From: Chryseobacterium ginsenosidimutans
GTDB taxonomy: Bacteria > Bacteroidota > Bacteroidia > Flavobacteriales > Weeksellaceae
DNA: 64,000 nt
Direction of reading: 5' to 3'
NCBI RefSeq assembly: GCF_030823405.1
Contig: NZ_JAUSXC010000001.1
Coordinates: 3,021,001-3,085,000 of the forward strand
Position 1 is the stretch's first letter. Every line of letters begins with the position of its first letter. The position numbers and the translations under genes were made by a program. The notes under the pieces are model-generated. The model made no database searches. It was not told the origin of the DNA and saw only the letters and a program-made list of their open reading frames with translations. Shown here piece after piece: positions 1-9,121 of the stretch.

Positions 1-831
1 AACGTTTCCTGAAACTTCGTAAACTTTTATATTTTTAGGTTGATTAAAATCATCCTCAATCCATTGAAAAGCCCTGTTGTCAGTAAACTCTTTCCATGTC
101 TTGTGATTTCTTAAAAATTTCCCTGCTTCCTGCCTTTCATCATCAAAGTAATAGTGGTCTGCCTGAAAAAAACACTGTCCTTTATCCCACTGCAACAGAC
201 TTCTGACCAATTTTTCTTCAGCCGGAGTAAAAGCATTAAATCCGCAAAAAACGAATTGTTCTTTTGTATTTTTAGCAAAATCAATAATCTTAGCTTTTGC
301 CGTTTCATGAATCATTCCTGAAGTTGCCCAGTTTTTATCCTGTAGCTTTTTCTTGAGAACAGGAAGAAAAACGGTCATATTTTTCCAGAAATTAAGAAAC
401 TTTTTCCTTGGAACATCATCATCTTCACCTAAATCCTGCGCCCATTCCTTTATTCTCTCTTCATCAAACATATATTGTAAAACCGCATCATCACTTTCTG
501 AAAACTTCAAAATATCATCCCAATCTTTCTGTAAAGTGGGAAACCATTTCAAAAAATCGGCAAAATCATCATTAGGAATAAGGTTCAGACTTTTATAAAC
601 ATCGAAGGCAAAAAGCCATAAAGAAATACCCTGAATTGGCTGTTTATCAGCAATTCTGTTGATTAATTCTTCAATAGTAAAAAAGTTGGGAAGAAACCCT
701 GAATAATTGTTCTCTTCCAGAATTCTTCGAATGAAAACAATGGGGCGTTTTCCGGGCAGAACAATATTAAACTCAGAGAGATCCGGGTTTTGGGCTAATA
801 ATTCGTGGACGATTTTATTGAGGAATTTCAA
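1..831 (-). CDS. AddB-like PD-(D/E)XK nuclease family protein, N-terminal part (truncated by window edge)
   Basis: An open frame reads leftward off the window edge, giving 277 N-terminal residues. The start is inferred as TTG at 831-829, overlapping the upstream gene's TGA in a TTGA junction. The product begins MKFLNKIVHELL and continues with NIVLPGKRPIVFIRRIL and a segment FFTIEELINRIA, which resembles the inactivated helicase-like N-terminus of Bacteroidetes AddB/RecB-type exonucleases that act in double-strand break repair. The PD-(D/E)XK nuclease domain expected at the C-terminus lies outside the window, so the call rests on N-terminal resemblance only. The stop/start overlap suggests translational coupling with the DUF922-like gene upstream. 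Confidence 0.6.
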   Translation of the reverse strand, partial: MKFLNKIVHELLAQNPDLSEFNIVLPGKRPIVFIRRILEENNYSGFLPNFFTIEELINRIADKQPIQGISLWLFAFDVYKSLNLIPNDDFADFLKWFPTLQKDWDDILKFSESDDAVLQYMFDEERIKEWAQDLGEDDDVPRKKFLNFWKNMTVFLPVLKKKLQDKNWATSGMIHETAKAKIIDFAKNTKEQFVFCGFNAFTPAEEKLVRSLLQWDKGQCFFQADHYYFDDERQEAGKFLRNHKTWKEFTDNRAFQWIEDDFNQPKNIKVYEVSGNV

Positions 832-1364
832 GACGCTTTATAGCTTTTATAATTTTCTAATTCTTCAGCAATAATACGATTATATTCTGATTGTTTTTCC
901 TCAATAATACCATTCTTGGTTTCCCCGTCATAAGCTCTTTGAAAATCCTGATATTCTTTGAGAATTCTATTGTAAATTTCTTTGAAATATTTATCAAAAT
1001 CTGCTCCTGTCTTTACTTTTTCGGCAACTTCTTTTCTCAATTTTCTTGAAAAAACTTCGGCTACATCAAAATGTTTTTGCTCATGCAACAAGACATAATT
1101 GTTGATTTTTTTTACGTCTTTCCATGATTTATCTTCATTGAAGACCGTTTCAATTTTTATTTTGATCGCAGATTTTGGGTTTGAAGATCTTACGTAAGAA
1201 TAGATCCAGCCGCAATTGGTATATGCCACTACGTTTTCTCCGCGCTGATTATTTATTTTGCTTTTAAAGTTGCTCCATTTTAACTTTCCTGTTTCCGTCC
1301 AATATATTTTTTGACCAAATAACACATTGGAAATCAGAAAACAAGCTACAAAAATCCCTTTCAT
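828..1364 (-). CDS. Secreted DUF922-like putative zinc metallopeptidase
   Basis: The 178-residue product has an N-terminal signal peptide (MKGIFVACFLISNVLFGQ, probably cut before KIYW). Near residue 93 it carries LLHEQKHFD, an HExxH motif of the kind found in DUF922-type putative zinc proteases, followed by a charged helical region. An early W-x-DF/SNF segment (LKWSNFKSK) also fits DUF922 proteins. The substrate is unknown. Its TGA overlaps the TTG start of the AddB-like gene, and its start lies only 4 bases from the end of the lipoprotein gene upstream, so the three probably form one operon. Confidence 0.6.
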   Translation of the reverse strand: MKGIFVACFLISNVLFGQKIYWTETGKLKWSNFKSKINNQRGENVVAYTNCGWIYSYVRSSNPKSAIKIKIETVFNEDKSWKDVKKINNYVLLHEQKHFDVAEVFSRKLRKEVAEKVKTGADFDKYFKEIYNRILKEYQDFQRAYDGETKNGIIEEKQSEYNRIIAEELENYKSYKAS

Positions 1365-1368
1365 TTAT

Positions 1369-1776
1369 TTACTCAACTACAATTGTTTTAGTGATCCAGT
1401 TGGTGCCCCCGTTCCAGAATTTAAAAGTGTATGTACCAACCTGTTGCGGACTAAAATTAATCTGGTTTGGTGCCGTATAGCTTTCCTGCGTACAAGGGCC
1501 GTTTGTAATATATTTATAAGCCGTAACCATTCTTGTGGAGTTATCTGTATGAATGTAATCATAACCATAAAAACCTTGACACTGAGACGAATACGTAGAA
1601 TATGTTTTAATACTTTGAACAGAAAAAACGTCCATTGTATCATTAATAATCTTTACGCTGTCAATTTTAATTTTATCAATTGACTCTATCGTCTGATAAT
1701 CATCATCGTCATTACATGACGTTAAAAATAATCCTAAAGCTAATGCAGAAAACCCAATATGGAAAAATTTTTTCAT
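1369..1776 (-). CDS. Small hypothetical lipoprotein
   Basis: The 135-residue product has a lipoprotein signal with lipobox FLTSC at residues 17-21, followed by an acidic NDDDDY stretch typical of Bacteroidetes surface-exported lipoproteins. The C-terminus (YTFKFWNGGTNWITKTIVVE) reads like the last strands of a beta-sandwich domain. No named family was recognised. It is the first gene of a probable leftward operon with the DUF922-like protease. An overlapping 88-codon frame inside it is a shadow. Confidence 0.6.
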   Translation of the reverse strand: MKKFFHIGFSALALGLFLTSCNDDDDYQTIESIDKIKIDSVKIINDTMDVFSVQSIKTYSTYSSQCQGFYGYDYIHTDNSTRMVTAYKYITNGPCTQESYTAPNQINFSPQQVGTYTFKFWNGGTNWITKTIVVE

Positions 1777-1837
1777 AACTACAACATTTTGATTATTAAT
1801 GAAATTTCAGCAAAAACTATTCCTTAATTATGTTAAT

Positions 1838-2473
1838 TTAAGAATTAAAATTACCTTTTGACAGATACACTACTTTTTTTGTATCAAAAAATTCTTCATC
1901 AAAATAGTTTTTAAGGCTGTAAATTTCACATTTAAGTCCGGCAAGCTCTTCAGCAAGATCTCCGCCTTTTAAATATAAAATTCCGTTATGCTTGGGATTA
2001 AATTGATCTTTTTCAAATTTACCCTTCAGCCATCTCAGAAATTCCGGCATTTGTGTTACTGCGCGGCTTACTACAAAATGGAATTTTTCTTTTAATTTTT
2101 CCGCTCTTCCGTGGATTCCGGTTACATTTTTTAATCCGATTCCTTCTGCAACAGCATTTACAACCGTTATTTTTTTCCCGATAGAATCAACCAATGTAAA
2201 TTGTGATTCCGGAAACAAAATTGCCAGAGGAATTCCCGGAAAACCACCTCCCGTTCCGATATCCAGAACCTTTGTTCCTGGTGCAAATTCCATTACTTTT
2301 GCTATTCCTAAAGAATGTAAAATATGCTTTTCATACAAAGATTCCATATCTTTTCTTGAGATAACATTGATTTTTTCGTTCCATTCATTGTATAAACTCT
2401 CCAATTTATTGAACTGATTAATCTGTGTTTCTGTAAGATCCGGAAAATATTTTAATAGTAACGTTGTAGACAT
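1838..2473 (-). CDS. rsmG: 16S rRNA (guanine(527)-N(7))-methyltransferase RsmG
   Basis: RsmG (GidB) transfers methyl from S-adenosylmethionine to N7 of G527 in 16S rRNA. The 211-residue product has the class I methyltransferase SAM loop VLDIGTGGGFPGIPLAI, the upstream NVISRKD segment and LHSLGIA, all typical of RsmG, and the normal family length. An in-frame ATG 21 bases further upstream exists, but the residues it adds (MLFIIFH) are not family-like, so the start MSTTLLLKYF at 2473 is preferred. Loss of this enzyme gives low-level streptomycin resistance in other bacteria. Confidence 0.93.
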   Translation of the reverse strand: MSTTLLLKYFPDLTETQINQFNKLESLYNEWNEKINVISRKDMESLYEKHILHSLGIAKVMEFAPGTKVLDIGTGGGFPGIPLAILFPESQFTLVDSIGKKITVVNAVAEGIGLKNVTGIHGRAEKLKEKFHFVVSRAVTQMPEFLRWLKGKFEKDQFNPKHNGILYLKGGDLAEELAGLKCEIYSLKNYFDEEFFDTKKVVYLSKGNFNS

Positions 2474-2572
2474 GTGAAATATTATAAAAAGCAAAAATAA
2501 GTTTTTTATTAGCTTTATTCAAATATGTTTTAATTTCAGAATAAAAGTTTGCCAATTGACAATCTCCTGTAT

Positions 2573-3391
2573 TTAATCTTTTTCAATATAATTGTTGGTT
2601 CTTTTTAATAATCTTGAAATCTTCTCATCTATTTTCCCTGATTTCATATCATCAGCTTTGAGTTTGGCAATATATCCGTCTTTTAATTGAATATCAGCTG
2701 TCCCAATTTGTTTGTTAATGCTCATACTTTCGATATCGTCGTTCCTGAAAGTAAAACTATTCATCGTTTTTTTATACTCTGCAAAAGTCATTGTTTTATT
2801 TGATTTGGGTACAAAAGAAAAGATTCCGCTGATTTTCTTGATCTGAATTAAATTAAAAACATGATCATTATCAGAATCTTTAAGGCTTACAATAAGCCCT
2901 GGAAGACCCGAAAATTTGTACGGACCATCGTTTACAGGATAATCTTTGCTGAACCAAGCTTCCCAAATTCTCCCTTTATAATTTGCCGTAGCTTTTTGAC
3001 AATTGATATTATTAATCTTTAAAAATTCTTTCTCAATACTCCATTTCGGAACTTCATTATCCGTAATTAACAAATTGACTGTCTTGAATTTATCATAAAA
3101 ATTCATTGTCTTTTTTGAATAATCTTTTTCTACAATATAACTCAAATTTTGGTCATAAGATTTAGCCAACAGCAAATCTTTATAATTTTTACTCGCACTG
3201 TAAGCTGAGTCTCTTTCATACTTTGCTGAATTATAGAAATATGATTTTTTTCCGTCTGTATCAAGATTCATGTAATCGGTAATGATGGAGTCTTTTTTAT
3301 TGATATCAGGTTTCATTTTGTATTCGTAAACAAACCGATAGCTCTGAGCTGAAGCAAAAGAGACGATGAATAAGAAAAGTAATTTATACAT
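2573..3391 (-). CDS. GLPGLI family protein
   Basis: The 272-residue product has a signal peptide (MYKLLFLFIVSFASAQS) and the diagnostic motif FSGLPGLIVSLKD around residues 166-178, preceded by a WEAWFSKDYPVNDGPY segment. These define the TIGR01200 GLPGLI family, which is exported and of unknown function and is restricted to Bacteroidetes. A good minus-strand promoter lies just upstream at 3420-3452. A second family member lies at 8239-9063, beside bacteriocin-like peptides. Confidence 0.85.
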   Translation of the reverse strand: MYKLLFLFIVSFASAQSYRFVYEYKMKPDINKKDSIITDYMNLDTDGKKSYFYNSAKYERDSAYSASKNYKDLLLAKSYDQNLSYIVEKDYSKKTMNFYDKFKTVNLLITDNEVPKWSIEKEFLKINNINCQKATANYKGRIWEAWFSKDYPVNDGPYKFSGLPGLIVSLKDSDNDHVFNLIQIKKISGIFSFVPKSNKTMTFAEYKKTMNSFTFRNDDIESMSINKQIGTADIQLKDGYIAKLKADDMKSGKIDEKISRLLKRTNNYIEKD

Positions 3392-3419
3392 TATTTTTGA
3401 ATTATTAATTTAATAACTA

Positions 3420-3452
3420 CAAAAATAGTGATAAAACTTTAATCTAAACAAA
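3420..3452 (-). promoter_or_regulatory. Bacteroidetes-type promoter for the GLPGLI gene
   Basis: On the minus strand a -33 element TTTG (3452-3449) is followed after 21 bases by a -7 element TATTTTTG (3427-3420). This matches the Bacteroidetes housekeeping consensus TTG-N19~21-TAnnTTTG. Transcription would start near 3413, about 20 bases before the start codon. Confidence 0.5.
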
Positions 3453-3501
3453 AAGCCACAAACTAGTTTATTTTTAATTTTCCGACAAATAGTTTTTATT
3501 A

Positions 3502-3509
3502 TATATTTG
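3502..3509 (+). promoter_or_regulatory. -7 promoter element of the aminotransferase gene
   Basis: TATATTTG matches the Bacteroidetes -7 consensus TAnnTTTG, 19 bases before the ATG at 3529. No clear -33 TTG is visible at the right distance, so this half-site is moderate evidence only. Confidence 0.4.
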
Positions 3510-3528
3510 TTAAAATAGAAATAATTAA

Positions 3529-4722
3529 ATGGATAAACTTTCAGATAGAGTAAAAAGACTTGGTTACTCACAAACTTTCGTAATGTCAAACAAGGCTAGA
3601 GAAATGAAAGCCAACGGAATAGATGTCATCAGTTTAACTTTAGGCGAACCCGATTTCGATGTTCCCGACAATATAAAACAAGCGGCTTTCGATGCTATTA
3701 ACGAAAACTATAGTCACTACTCTCCTGTTCCCGGATTTTTAGAACTTCGTGAAGCCATTGCTCACAAACTTAAAAGAGATAACAATTTAGAATACAAACC
3801 ATCACAGATCTGTGTTTCAAATGGTGCAAAACAAGCGATTATCAATGTTTTAGCAGCGATTATCAATGATGGAGATGAAGTTATTCTGCCTAATCCTTAT
3901 TGGGTAAGCTATGACGAAATGGTAAAAATGATGGGAGGAAATTCTGTGATGCTTCCTACTTCTTATGTTACCGATTTTAAAATCACTGCAGAACAGTTGG
4001 AAGAAGCAATTACCGACAAAACGAAAGCAGTTTTATTCAGTTCGCCATGTAATCCTTCAGGTGGTTATTATACTTATGATGAATTAAAATCTATCGCAAA
4101 AGTTATTGCTAAATATCCTCATGTAACAATAATTTCAGACGAAATCTACGAATACATTAATTACGAAACGAAAACAACTTCAATTGCTCAGTTTCCGGAA
4201 GTTTATGAACAGACTGCTGTTATCAACGGAATGTCAAAAGCATTTGCAATGACAGGCTGGAGAATAGGATATTCTGCATGTCCGGAATGGCTGGCAAAAG
4301 CATGCGAAAAAGTTCAGGGGCAAATGACCAGCGGAGCGAATACCGTTGCTCAAAGAGCTTCAATTGTAGCTTTAAAAACCGATCCTTCTGAATACAAATA
4401 TATGATCGACGCTTTCAAAGTAAGAAGAGATCTTGTGTATGATTTAATGAAAGAAATCCCAGGATTTAAAGTATTGTTACCAAAAGCAGCCTTCTATTTC
4501 TTCCCTGATATTTCTCATTATATCGGAAAAACTTTAGACGGTGTTGAAATTAAAGATTCTGATGATTTTGCGATGTTTATTTTAGAGAATGCTAAAGTAG
4601 GCTGCGTTGGCGGAGTTTCTTTCGGAAGTCCGGAGTGTATCAGATTTTCTTATGCTGCTTCGGAAGAAGATTTAAAAGAAGCGATGAGAAGAATCAAAGA
4701 ATTACTGGATAAATTCAATTAA
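3529..4722 (+). CDS. Pyridoxal phosphate-dependent class I aminotransferase (aspartate aminotransferase type)
   Basis: The enzyme moves amino groups between an amino acid (probably aspartate or an aromatic/branched one) and 2-oxoglutarate in the cytoplasm. The 397-residue product shows the class I fold markers: SNGAKQAI, NPSGG near 175, SDEIYEY with the PLP-contacting Asp near 204, and the PLP-lysine motif MSKAFAMTGWRIGY with Lys about 237. A C-terminal arginine in CIRFSYA would bind the substrate carboxylate. Length and motifs fit the aspC/aminotransferase A subgroup. Substrate preference cannot be read from the sequence. It stands alone, with the M16 peptidase 45 bases downstream. Confidence 0.88.
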   Translation: MDKLSDRVKRLGYSQTFVMSNKAREMKANGIDVISLTLGEPDFDVPDNIKQAAFDAINENYSHYSPVPGFLELREAIAHKLKRDNNLEYKPSQICVSNGAKQAIINVLAAIINDGDEVILPNPYWVSYDEMVKMMGGNSVMLPTSYVTDFKITAEQLEEAITDKTKAVLFSSPCNPSGGYYTYDELKSIAKVIAKYPHVTIISDEIYEYINYETKTTSIAQFPEVYEQTAVINGMSKAFAMTGWRIGYSACPEWLAKACEKVQGQMTSGANTVAQRASIVALKTDPSEYKYMIDAFKVRRDLVYDLMKEIPGFKVLLPKAAFYFFPDISHYIGKTLDGVEIKDSDDFAMFILENAKVGCVGGVSFGSPECIRFSYAASEEDLKEAMRRIKELLDKFN

Positions 4723-4767
4723 AAAAAAATAAAATAATCATAAAACACTGAATAAACATCAATTAAA

Positions 4768-7707
4768 ATGAACTTTTTAAAGAGAATAACAATTGCAACA
4801 AGCATTGCAGCAGCGAGTTACTGTGGATATGCTTACGGACAGGATTTCCAATGGAAAGAAGCACAATCGAATGGCTATACTTATAAATATGTAACCAACG
4901 ACCCTACTTCTGCGAGATATTATACACTAAAAAATGGATTGACGGTAATTTTAAGCCCAACTAAAAAAGACCCTAGAATCCAGGCTTTTATTGCTACAAA
5001 GGCAGGAAGTAAAACCGATCCTTCAGATCATACAGGTTTGGCGCATTATCTTGAGCATATGCTTTTTAAAGGAACAGATAAATTCGGTTCTAAAGACTGG
5101 GCGAAAGAAAAACCGCTTTTAGATAAGATTGATGGTCTTTACGAGCAGTACAACCAAACTAAAGACGAAGCAAAAAGAAAGGAAATTTATAAAGAAATCG
5201 ATAAAACTTCAGGAGAAGCTGCAAAATATGCCATCGCTAACGAATACGACAAAATGATGGCAGGAATGGGCGCAGACGGAACAAACGCCTTCACTTCTTA
5301 CGAGCAGACAGTTTATACGGAAGATATCCCTGCAAACGTAACGGATAAATTTCTTGCAGTTCAGGCAGAAAGATTCAGACAGCCTATTTTAAGACTTTTC
5401 CATACAGAATTGGAGGCTGTTTATGAAGAAAAAAACAGAGGTTTGGATAACGACGGACGAAAAGTTTACGAAGCTATGTTTGCTGCTATTTTCCCCAATA
5501 ACAATTACGGTAAGCAAACAACAATAGGAACGGTTGAGCATTTGAAAAATCCTTCCTTAACAGCGATCAGAGAGTATTTTAATAATTACTATGTTCCAAA
5601 CAACATGGGAATTATTATGTCGGGAGATTTTAATCCTGATGAAATGATTGCAAAAATCGACAAAGATTTTTCTTACATGAAAACCAAGCCTGTTCCCGAA
5701 TATAAAGCAGGACAGGAAAGCCCTATTACAGCACCCATTACTAGAGAAGTTTTCGGTCCGAATCCTGAAAATATCATGATTGGTTTCAGATTTCCGGGAG
5801 CTACAACGAAAGATGCAAGAATGCTGAATTTTATCGGAAGCCTTCTTACAAACGGACAAGCCGGACTGATTGATCTTGACCTTGTTAAAAAACAAAAATT
5901 ATTAAGCGCGTATGCCTTTCCGTATGTTCTGAAAGATTATTCTGTGCTTTTACTGCAGGGAAATCCTACGGAAGGACAATCTTTGGATGAAGTGAAAACT
6001 TTATTGCTTCAGGAAATTGATAAATTAAGAAAAGGCGAATTTTCCGATGAACTTATTCAGTCAATTATTAATAATGAGAAGAAAAATGTCATTCAGAAGT
6101 ATGAGAAATATAATTCCAGAGCTGAGTCTTTAATGGATGAATTTACCTCTGAGGTTGACCACAAAACACAGCTTGAATATATTGAAGAGATCTCAAAGCT
6201 AACGAAAAAAGATATCATGGATTTCGCTTCAAGATATCTTAAAGACAACAATTATGTAGCGGTTTACAAAAGAAAAGGTGAAGATAAAAACATTGTAAAA
6301 GTTGATAAACCAACTATTACTCCGGTTTCTGTAAATAGAGACGATCAGTCACCATTCCTTAAAAAAATTGACGCAATGCCGGAAGCTCCGATCTCTCCGG
6401 TTTGGCTGAATTTTGATAAAGATATTGCCAAAAGTAAAGTAAAAAGTGTTGATGTTCTTTCTGTAAAAAATACAGATAATGAGCTTTTCAGATTATATTA
6501 TTACTTTGATTCAGGAAAATGGAATAATAAAATTCTTCCTTTAGCAGCAGAATATCTGGAATATTTAGGAACAAAAAACAAATCTTCGGAAGATATCAGT
6601 AAAGAGTTCTACAAACTAGCTTCAAGCTTTAACGTAAATGCTGGAAACGAAGAAACTTATGTGACTTTGGAAGGTTTAAATGAAAATTTTGATAAAACCG
6701 CAGCTTTATTTGAAGATTTAATTAAAAACTGTCAACCGGATCAAAAAGCTTTAGACTCTTATAAAGTTCGTTTGAAAAAAGCCAGAGCCAACGCAAAACA
6801 GAACAAAGGAACGATAATGAACGGATTGAGAAGTTATGCGCAATATGGTTCTCAAAATCCATTTAATAATGTTTTAAGTGATGCAGAATTGGATGCTTTG
6901 AAAGCTGAAGACCTTGTGAATATGCTTCATGATCTATTTAATTTTAAACATAAAATTCTTCACTACGGACCAAAATCGGCAAATGAAGTGGCATCTTCTT
7001 TAACTTTGATCCATAAACTTCCAAATTCATTGAAAGAAATGCCGAAATCTAAAACTTTTGCACAAATTCCAACGGATAAAAATAAAGTTTTGTTTGCTCA
7101 TTACGATATGGTTCAGGCAGAAGTTTTCTGGGTGAGAAATGGGGAAGCATACAACTCAGGCATCACTCCTACCGTAAGTTTATTCAACAACTATTTTGGT
7201 GGCGGAATGGGTTCTGTGGTGTTTCAGACGATCAGAGAATCTAAAGCTCTTGCCTATTCTACTTATTCCTATTTCTCTCTTCCAAGCAAAAAAGAAGATA
7301 AAGATATGATTATGGCGTATGTGGGTACTCAGGCTGATAAATTCAATGAATCTACAACAGCAATGAATGAGCTTTTAACAACGCTTCCTCAATCTCAGCA
7401 ATTGTTTGAAACAGCAAAAAGCGGATTGAAGAAATCTATCGCATCCGAAAGAATTACTCAGGATGGTATTATCTTTACCTATTTAAGAGCGCAAAAACTT
7501 GGAAATAATACGGATATAAGAAAGAATACTTATGAGCAAGCTCCGAAACTAACTTTTGCTGATATAAATAATTTCCACGATAAGGAAATGAAAGGTAAAA
7601 ACTACACCTACTGTCTTGTTGCTTCTCAAGATAAAGTAAGTGAAGCCGATATGCAAAAACTCGGTGAAGTAAAAAAACTGAATTTAACCGAAATATTTGG
7701 TTACTAA
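4768..7707 (+). CDS. M16 (pitrilysin/insulinase) family metallopeptidase, two-domain
   Basis: A 979-residue exported zinc peptidase. After an N-terminal signal or membrane segment (residues about 7-24, ending YAYGQ), the first M16 domain has the inverted zinc motif HYLEH at residues 93-97 and a downstream Glu in AVYEEKNRG. The second half has an M16C-like fold segment (GGGMGSVVFQTIRESKALAYS) without HxxEH, as expected for the inactive half that closes the proteolytic chamber. These enzymes usually degrade short peptides in the periplasm. It shares direction with the aminotransferase gene and ends at a strong terminator at 7717-7744. Confidence 0.88.
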   Translation: MNFLKRITIATSIAAASYCGYAYGQDFQWKEAQSNGYTYKYVTNDPTSARYYTLKNGLTVILSPTKKDPRIQAFIATKAGSKTDPSDHTGLAHYLEHMLFKGTDKFGSKDWAKEKPLLDKIDGLYEQYNQTKDEAKRKEIYKEIDKTSGEAAKYAIANEYDKMMAGMGADGTNAFTSYEQTVYTEDIPANVTDKFLAVQAERFRQPILRLFHTELEAVYEEKNRGLDNDGRKVYEAMFAAIFPNNNYGKQTTIGTVEHLKNPSLTAIREYFNNYYVPNNMGIIMSGDFNPDEMIAKIDKDFSYMKTKPVPEYKAGQESPITAPITREVFGPNPENIMIGFRFPGATTKDARMLNFIGSLLTNGQAGLIDLDLVKKQKLLSAYAFPYVLKDYSVLLLQGNPTEGQSLDEVKTLLLQEIDKLRKGEFSDELIQSIINNEKKNVIQKYEKYNSRAESLMDEFTSEVDHKTQLEYIEEISKLTKKDIMDFASRYLKDNNYVAVYKRKGEDKNIVKVDKPTITPVSVNRDDQSPFLKKIDAMPEAPISPVWLNFDKDIAKSKVKSVDVLSVKNTDNELFRLYYYFDSGKWNNKILPLAAEYLEYLGTKNKSSEDISKEFYKLASSFNVNAGNEETYVTLEGLNENFDKTAALFEDLIKNCQPDQKALDSYKVRLKKARANAKQNKGTIMNGLRSYAQYGSQNPFNNVLSDAELDALKAEDLVNMLHDLFNFKHKILHYGPKSANEVASSLTLIHKLPNSLKEMPKSKTFAQIPTDKNKVLFAHYDMVQAEVFWVRNGEAYNSGITPTVSLFNNYFGGGMGSVVFQTIRESKALAYSTYSYFSLPSKKEDKDMIMAYVGTQADKFNESTTAMNELLTTLPQSQQLFETAKSGLKKSIASERITQDGIIFTYLRAQKLGNNTDIRKNTYEQAPKLTFADINNFHDKEMKGKNYTYCLVASQDKVSEADMQKLGEVKKLNLTEIFGY

Positions 7708-7716
7708 AATAAATAA

Positions 7717-7744
7717 AAGACTGTTTTTTTAAACAGTCTTTTTT
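7717..7744 (+). terminator. Rho-independent terminator of the M16 peptidase gene
   Basis: Perfect 10-bp stem (AAGACTGTTT with AAACAGTCTT) around a TTTT loop, followed by TTTT. It starts 10 bases after the stop codon. Confidence 0.8.
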
Positions 7745-7846
7745 ATAAAACCTTTAGATTAAAGGTTTTCTTATACTTAAAAAGCAAAAGTGAAACAATT
7801 TTATTAAATTTACTTGTATAGCTATTATTAAATAAATATTAATCAC

Positions 7847-7854
7847 TACATTTG
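7847..7854 (+). promoter_or_regulatory. -7 promoter element of the small peptide gene
   Basis: TACATTTG matches TAnnTTTG, 25 bases before the ATG at 7879. No -33 element is obvious. Confidence 0.35.
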
Positions 7855-7878
7855 GAATAAATAAAAACTATTTACATT

Positions 7879-8124
7879 ATGAAGAGCTTTAAGAAACTAA
7901 ACCGAGAAAATTTAAAAAACATATCGGGAGGAGGTAATAGAACAGTTTATGAAACAGCTTATATTACTTGTAACAATGGAAAACAAGCAGAATATCATTA
8001 TTCATATGAAGTAAGCGATATGGAAGTAGGAAGTGGTTATAGCATGGGAGCTATGATTACTGAGACCTGTGGAAATGTAGGAGGAAATGGTCACGCTTCA
8101 TCAAGTTGGGACTTAAATCCATAA
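7879..8124 (+). CDS. Bacteriocin-like peptide with double-glycine leader
   Basis: An 81-residue product. Its first 19 residues, MKSFKKLNRENLKNISGGG, match the leader seen in Chryseobacterium 'bacteriocin-like' peptides: a basic start, an amphipathic L-x-x-E/N-L-K-x-I/V segment and a GG cleavage site for a C39 peptidase-ABC exporter. The core (from about residue 20) is rich in Gly, Tyr and Ser and has two cysteines (ITCNN and ETCGN), so one disulfide or ring is possible. No exporter or maturation enzyme is encoded in this window. It has its own promoter element and a terminator at 8219. The bacteriocin function is inferred from the leader, not shown. Confidence 0.7.
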   Translation: MKSFKKLNRENLKNISGGGNRTVYETAYITCNNGKQAEYHYSYEVSDMEVGSGYSMGAMITETCGNVGGNGHASSSWDLNP

Positions 8125-8218
8125 TACAGATCAAAGAATTAAAAATAAATAAAACATAAGTTTATTTATGATAATATCTTATTATAAAGTACATTAACTT
8201 TATTAAAACAAATAAAAA

Positions 8219-8240
8219 AGCCCTGAACTCAGGGCTTTTT
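8219..8240. terminator. Bidirectional terminator between peptide gene and GLPGLI gene
   Basis: Stem AGCCCTGA/TCAGGGCT with a 2-base loop, A-run before it and T-run after it, between convergent genes. Nearly the same GCCCTGA/TCAGGGC stem recurs at 9863-9878. Confidence 0.75.
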
Positions 8241-9063
8241 ATTTGTAATCAATTTTATGATTAAGTTCTATAGGATTATTATTATCTCTGATTATTCTTT
8301 TCATCTTATCTGATTGAACTTTCATGTCTGGAACAACTGCATTTCCCTTACCATCATCAACCCTTAAAGGAAGCCCCATAGATTTCATCCGAGCTAAGGG
8401 ATCAGAATAGTAATTTTCAGATAGTTTTTTGAATTGTTCCCATGTTAGCTCCAAACCTTTATTTCTGTAATAAACCTTCTCGTTTCCATTTTTTATTTCA
8501 GTTAAACTAAAACTATAATCATTCTGTTCATCTGAAATCTTAACAATTAAACCAGGTAAACCTTTAAAAATATAAGGTCCGTCTTGAATAGGAATTTCAG
8601 TTGTAAACCAAGCTGTCCAACTTCTACCACCATAAGTTACTTTTGCTTTTTGAACATCAAATGTTGCGATTTTACTTTTTTCAGGTAAGATTTCCCAATC
8701 AAGTTTTTCATTTATCTTTATAGAAAATATCTCGGAATAGATTGTTTGAATACTTTTTTGAATTTCATTTTCAGATAATTTTTTAACAATATAAAATTGT
8801 TCTTCAAATCTTATTTTCTTTCCTAAACCTAAAAGATTCAATGCTTTAAGAGAATCAGTTCTTCTCTCCTGATCAGTTCTAAAAATAGATAATTTTCCTT
8901 CATTAACATCTAAAAAAGTTTTTTCTAAAATAGTACTGTCTTTTAATGGGTTAGGTCTATATTCTAAGTCATATTTAAATAACTTATTCTGACTGTGAAC
9001 GTTATTAAAAAGTATAATAAAAATAAAAAATAAAGAGCTTTTAAAAATTGCATTTTTTTTCAT
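8239..9063 (-). CDS. GLPGLI family protein
   Basis: A 274-residue product with a signal peptide (hydrophobic residues 9-24, ending NVHSQ) and the signature FKGLPGLIVKISD, preceded by WTAWFTTEIPIQDGPY. This places it in TIGR01200, like 2573-3391, with which it shares layout and spacing of motifs. The family function is unknown. It sits between two leader-bearing small peptides, and the 9122 peptide gene is transcribed in the same direction 58 bases upstream, so they could be co-transcribed. A role tied to those peptides is a guess from position only. Confidence 0.85.
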   Translation of the reverse strand: MKKNAIFKSSLFFIFIILFNNVHSQNKLFKYDLEYRPNPLKDSTILEKTFLDVNEGKLSIFRTDQERRTDSLKALNLLGLGKKIRFEEQFYIVKKLSENEIQKSIQTIYSEIFSIKINEKLDWEILPEKSKIATFDVQKAKVTYGGRSWTAWFTTEIPIQDGPYIFKGLPGLIVKISDEQNDYSFSLTEIKNGNEKVYYRNKGLELTWEQFKKLSENYYSDPLARMKSMGLPLRVDDGKGNAVVPDMKVQSDKMKRIIRDNNNPIELNHKIDYK

Positions 9064-9121
9064 AAAGTAAATATAATAATCTTATAAAATTGAGGCATAA
9101 GATTATGCCCCAAATTCTATT

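Noticed and set aside
353..598. 81-codon plus-strand ORF
   Set aside because: It lies opposite the AddB-like coding frame, which continues across the whole region; its sequence has no protein-like pattern.
1327..1683. 118-codon plus-strand ORF
   Set aside because: Shadow of two minus-strand genes with clear signal peptides.
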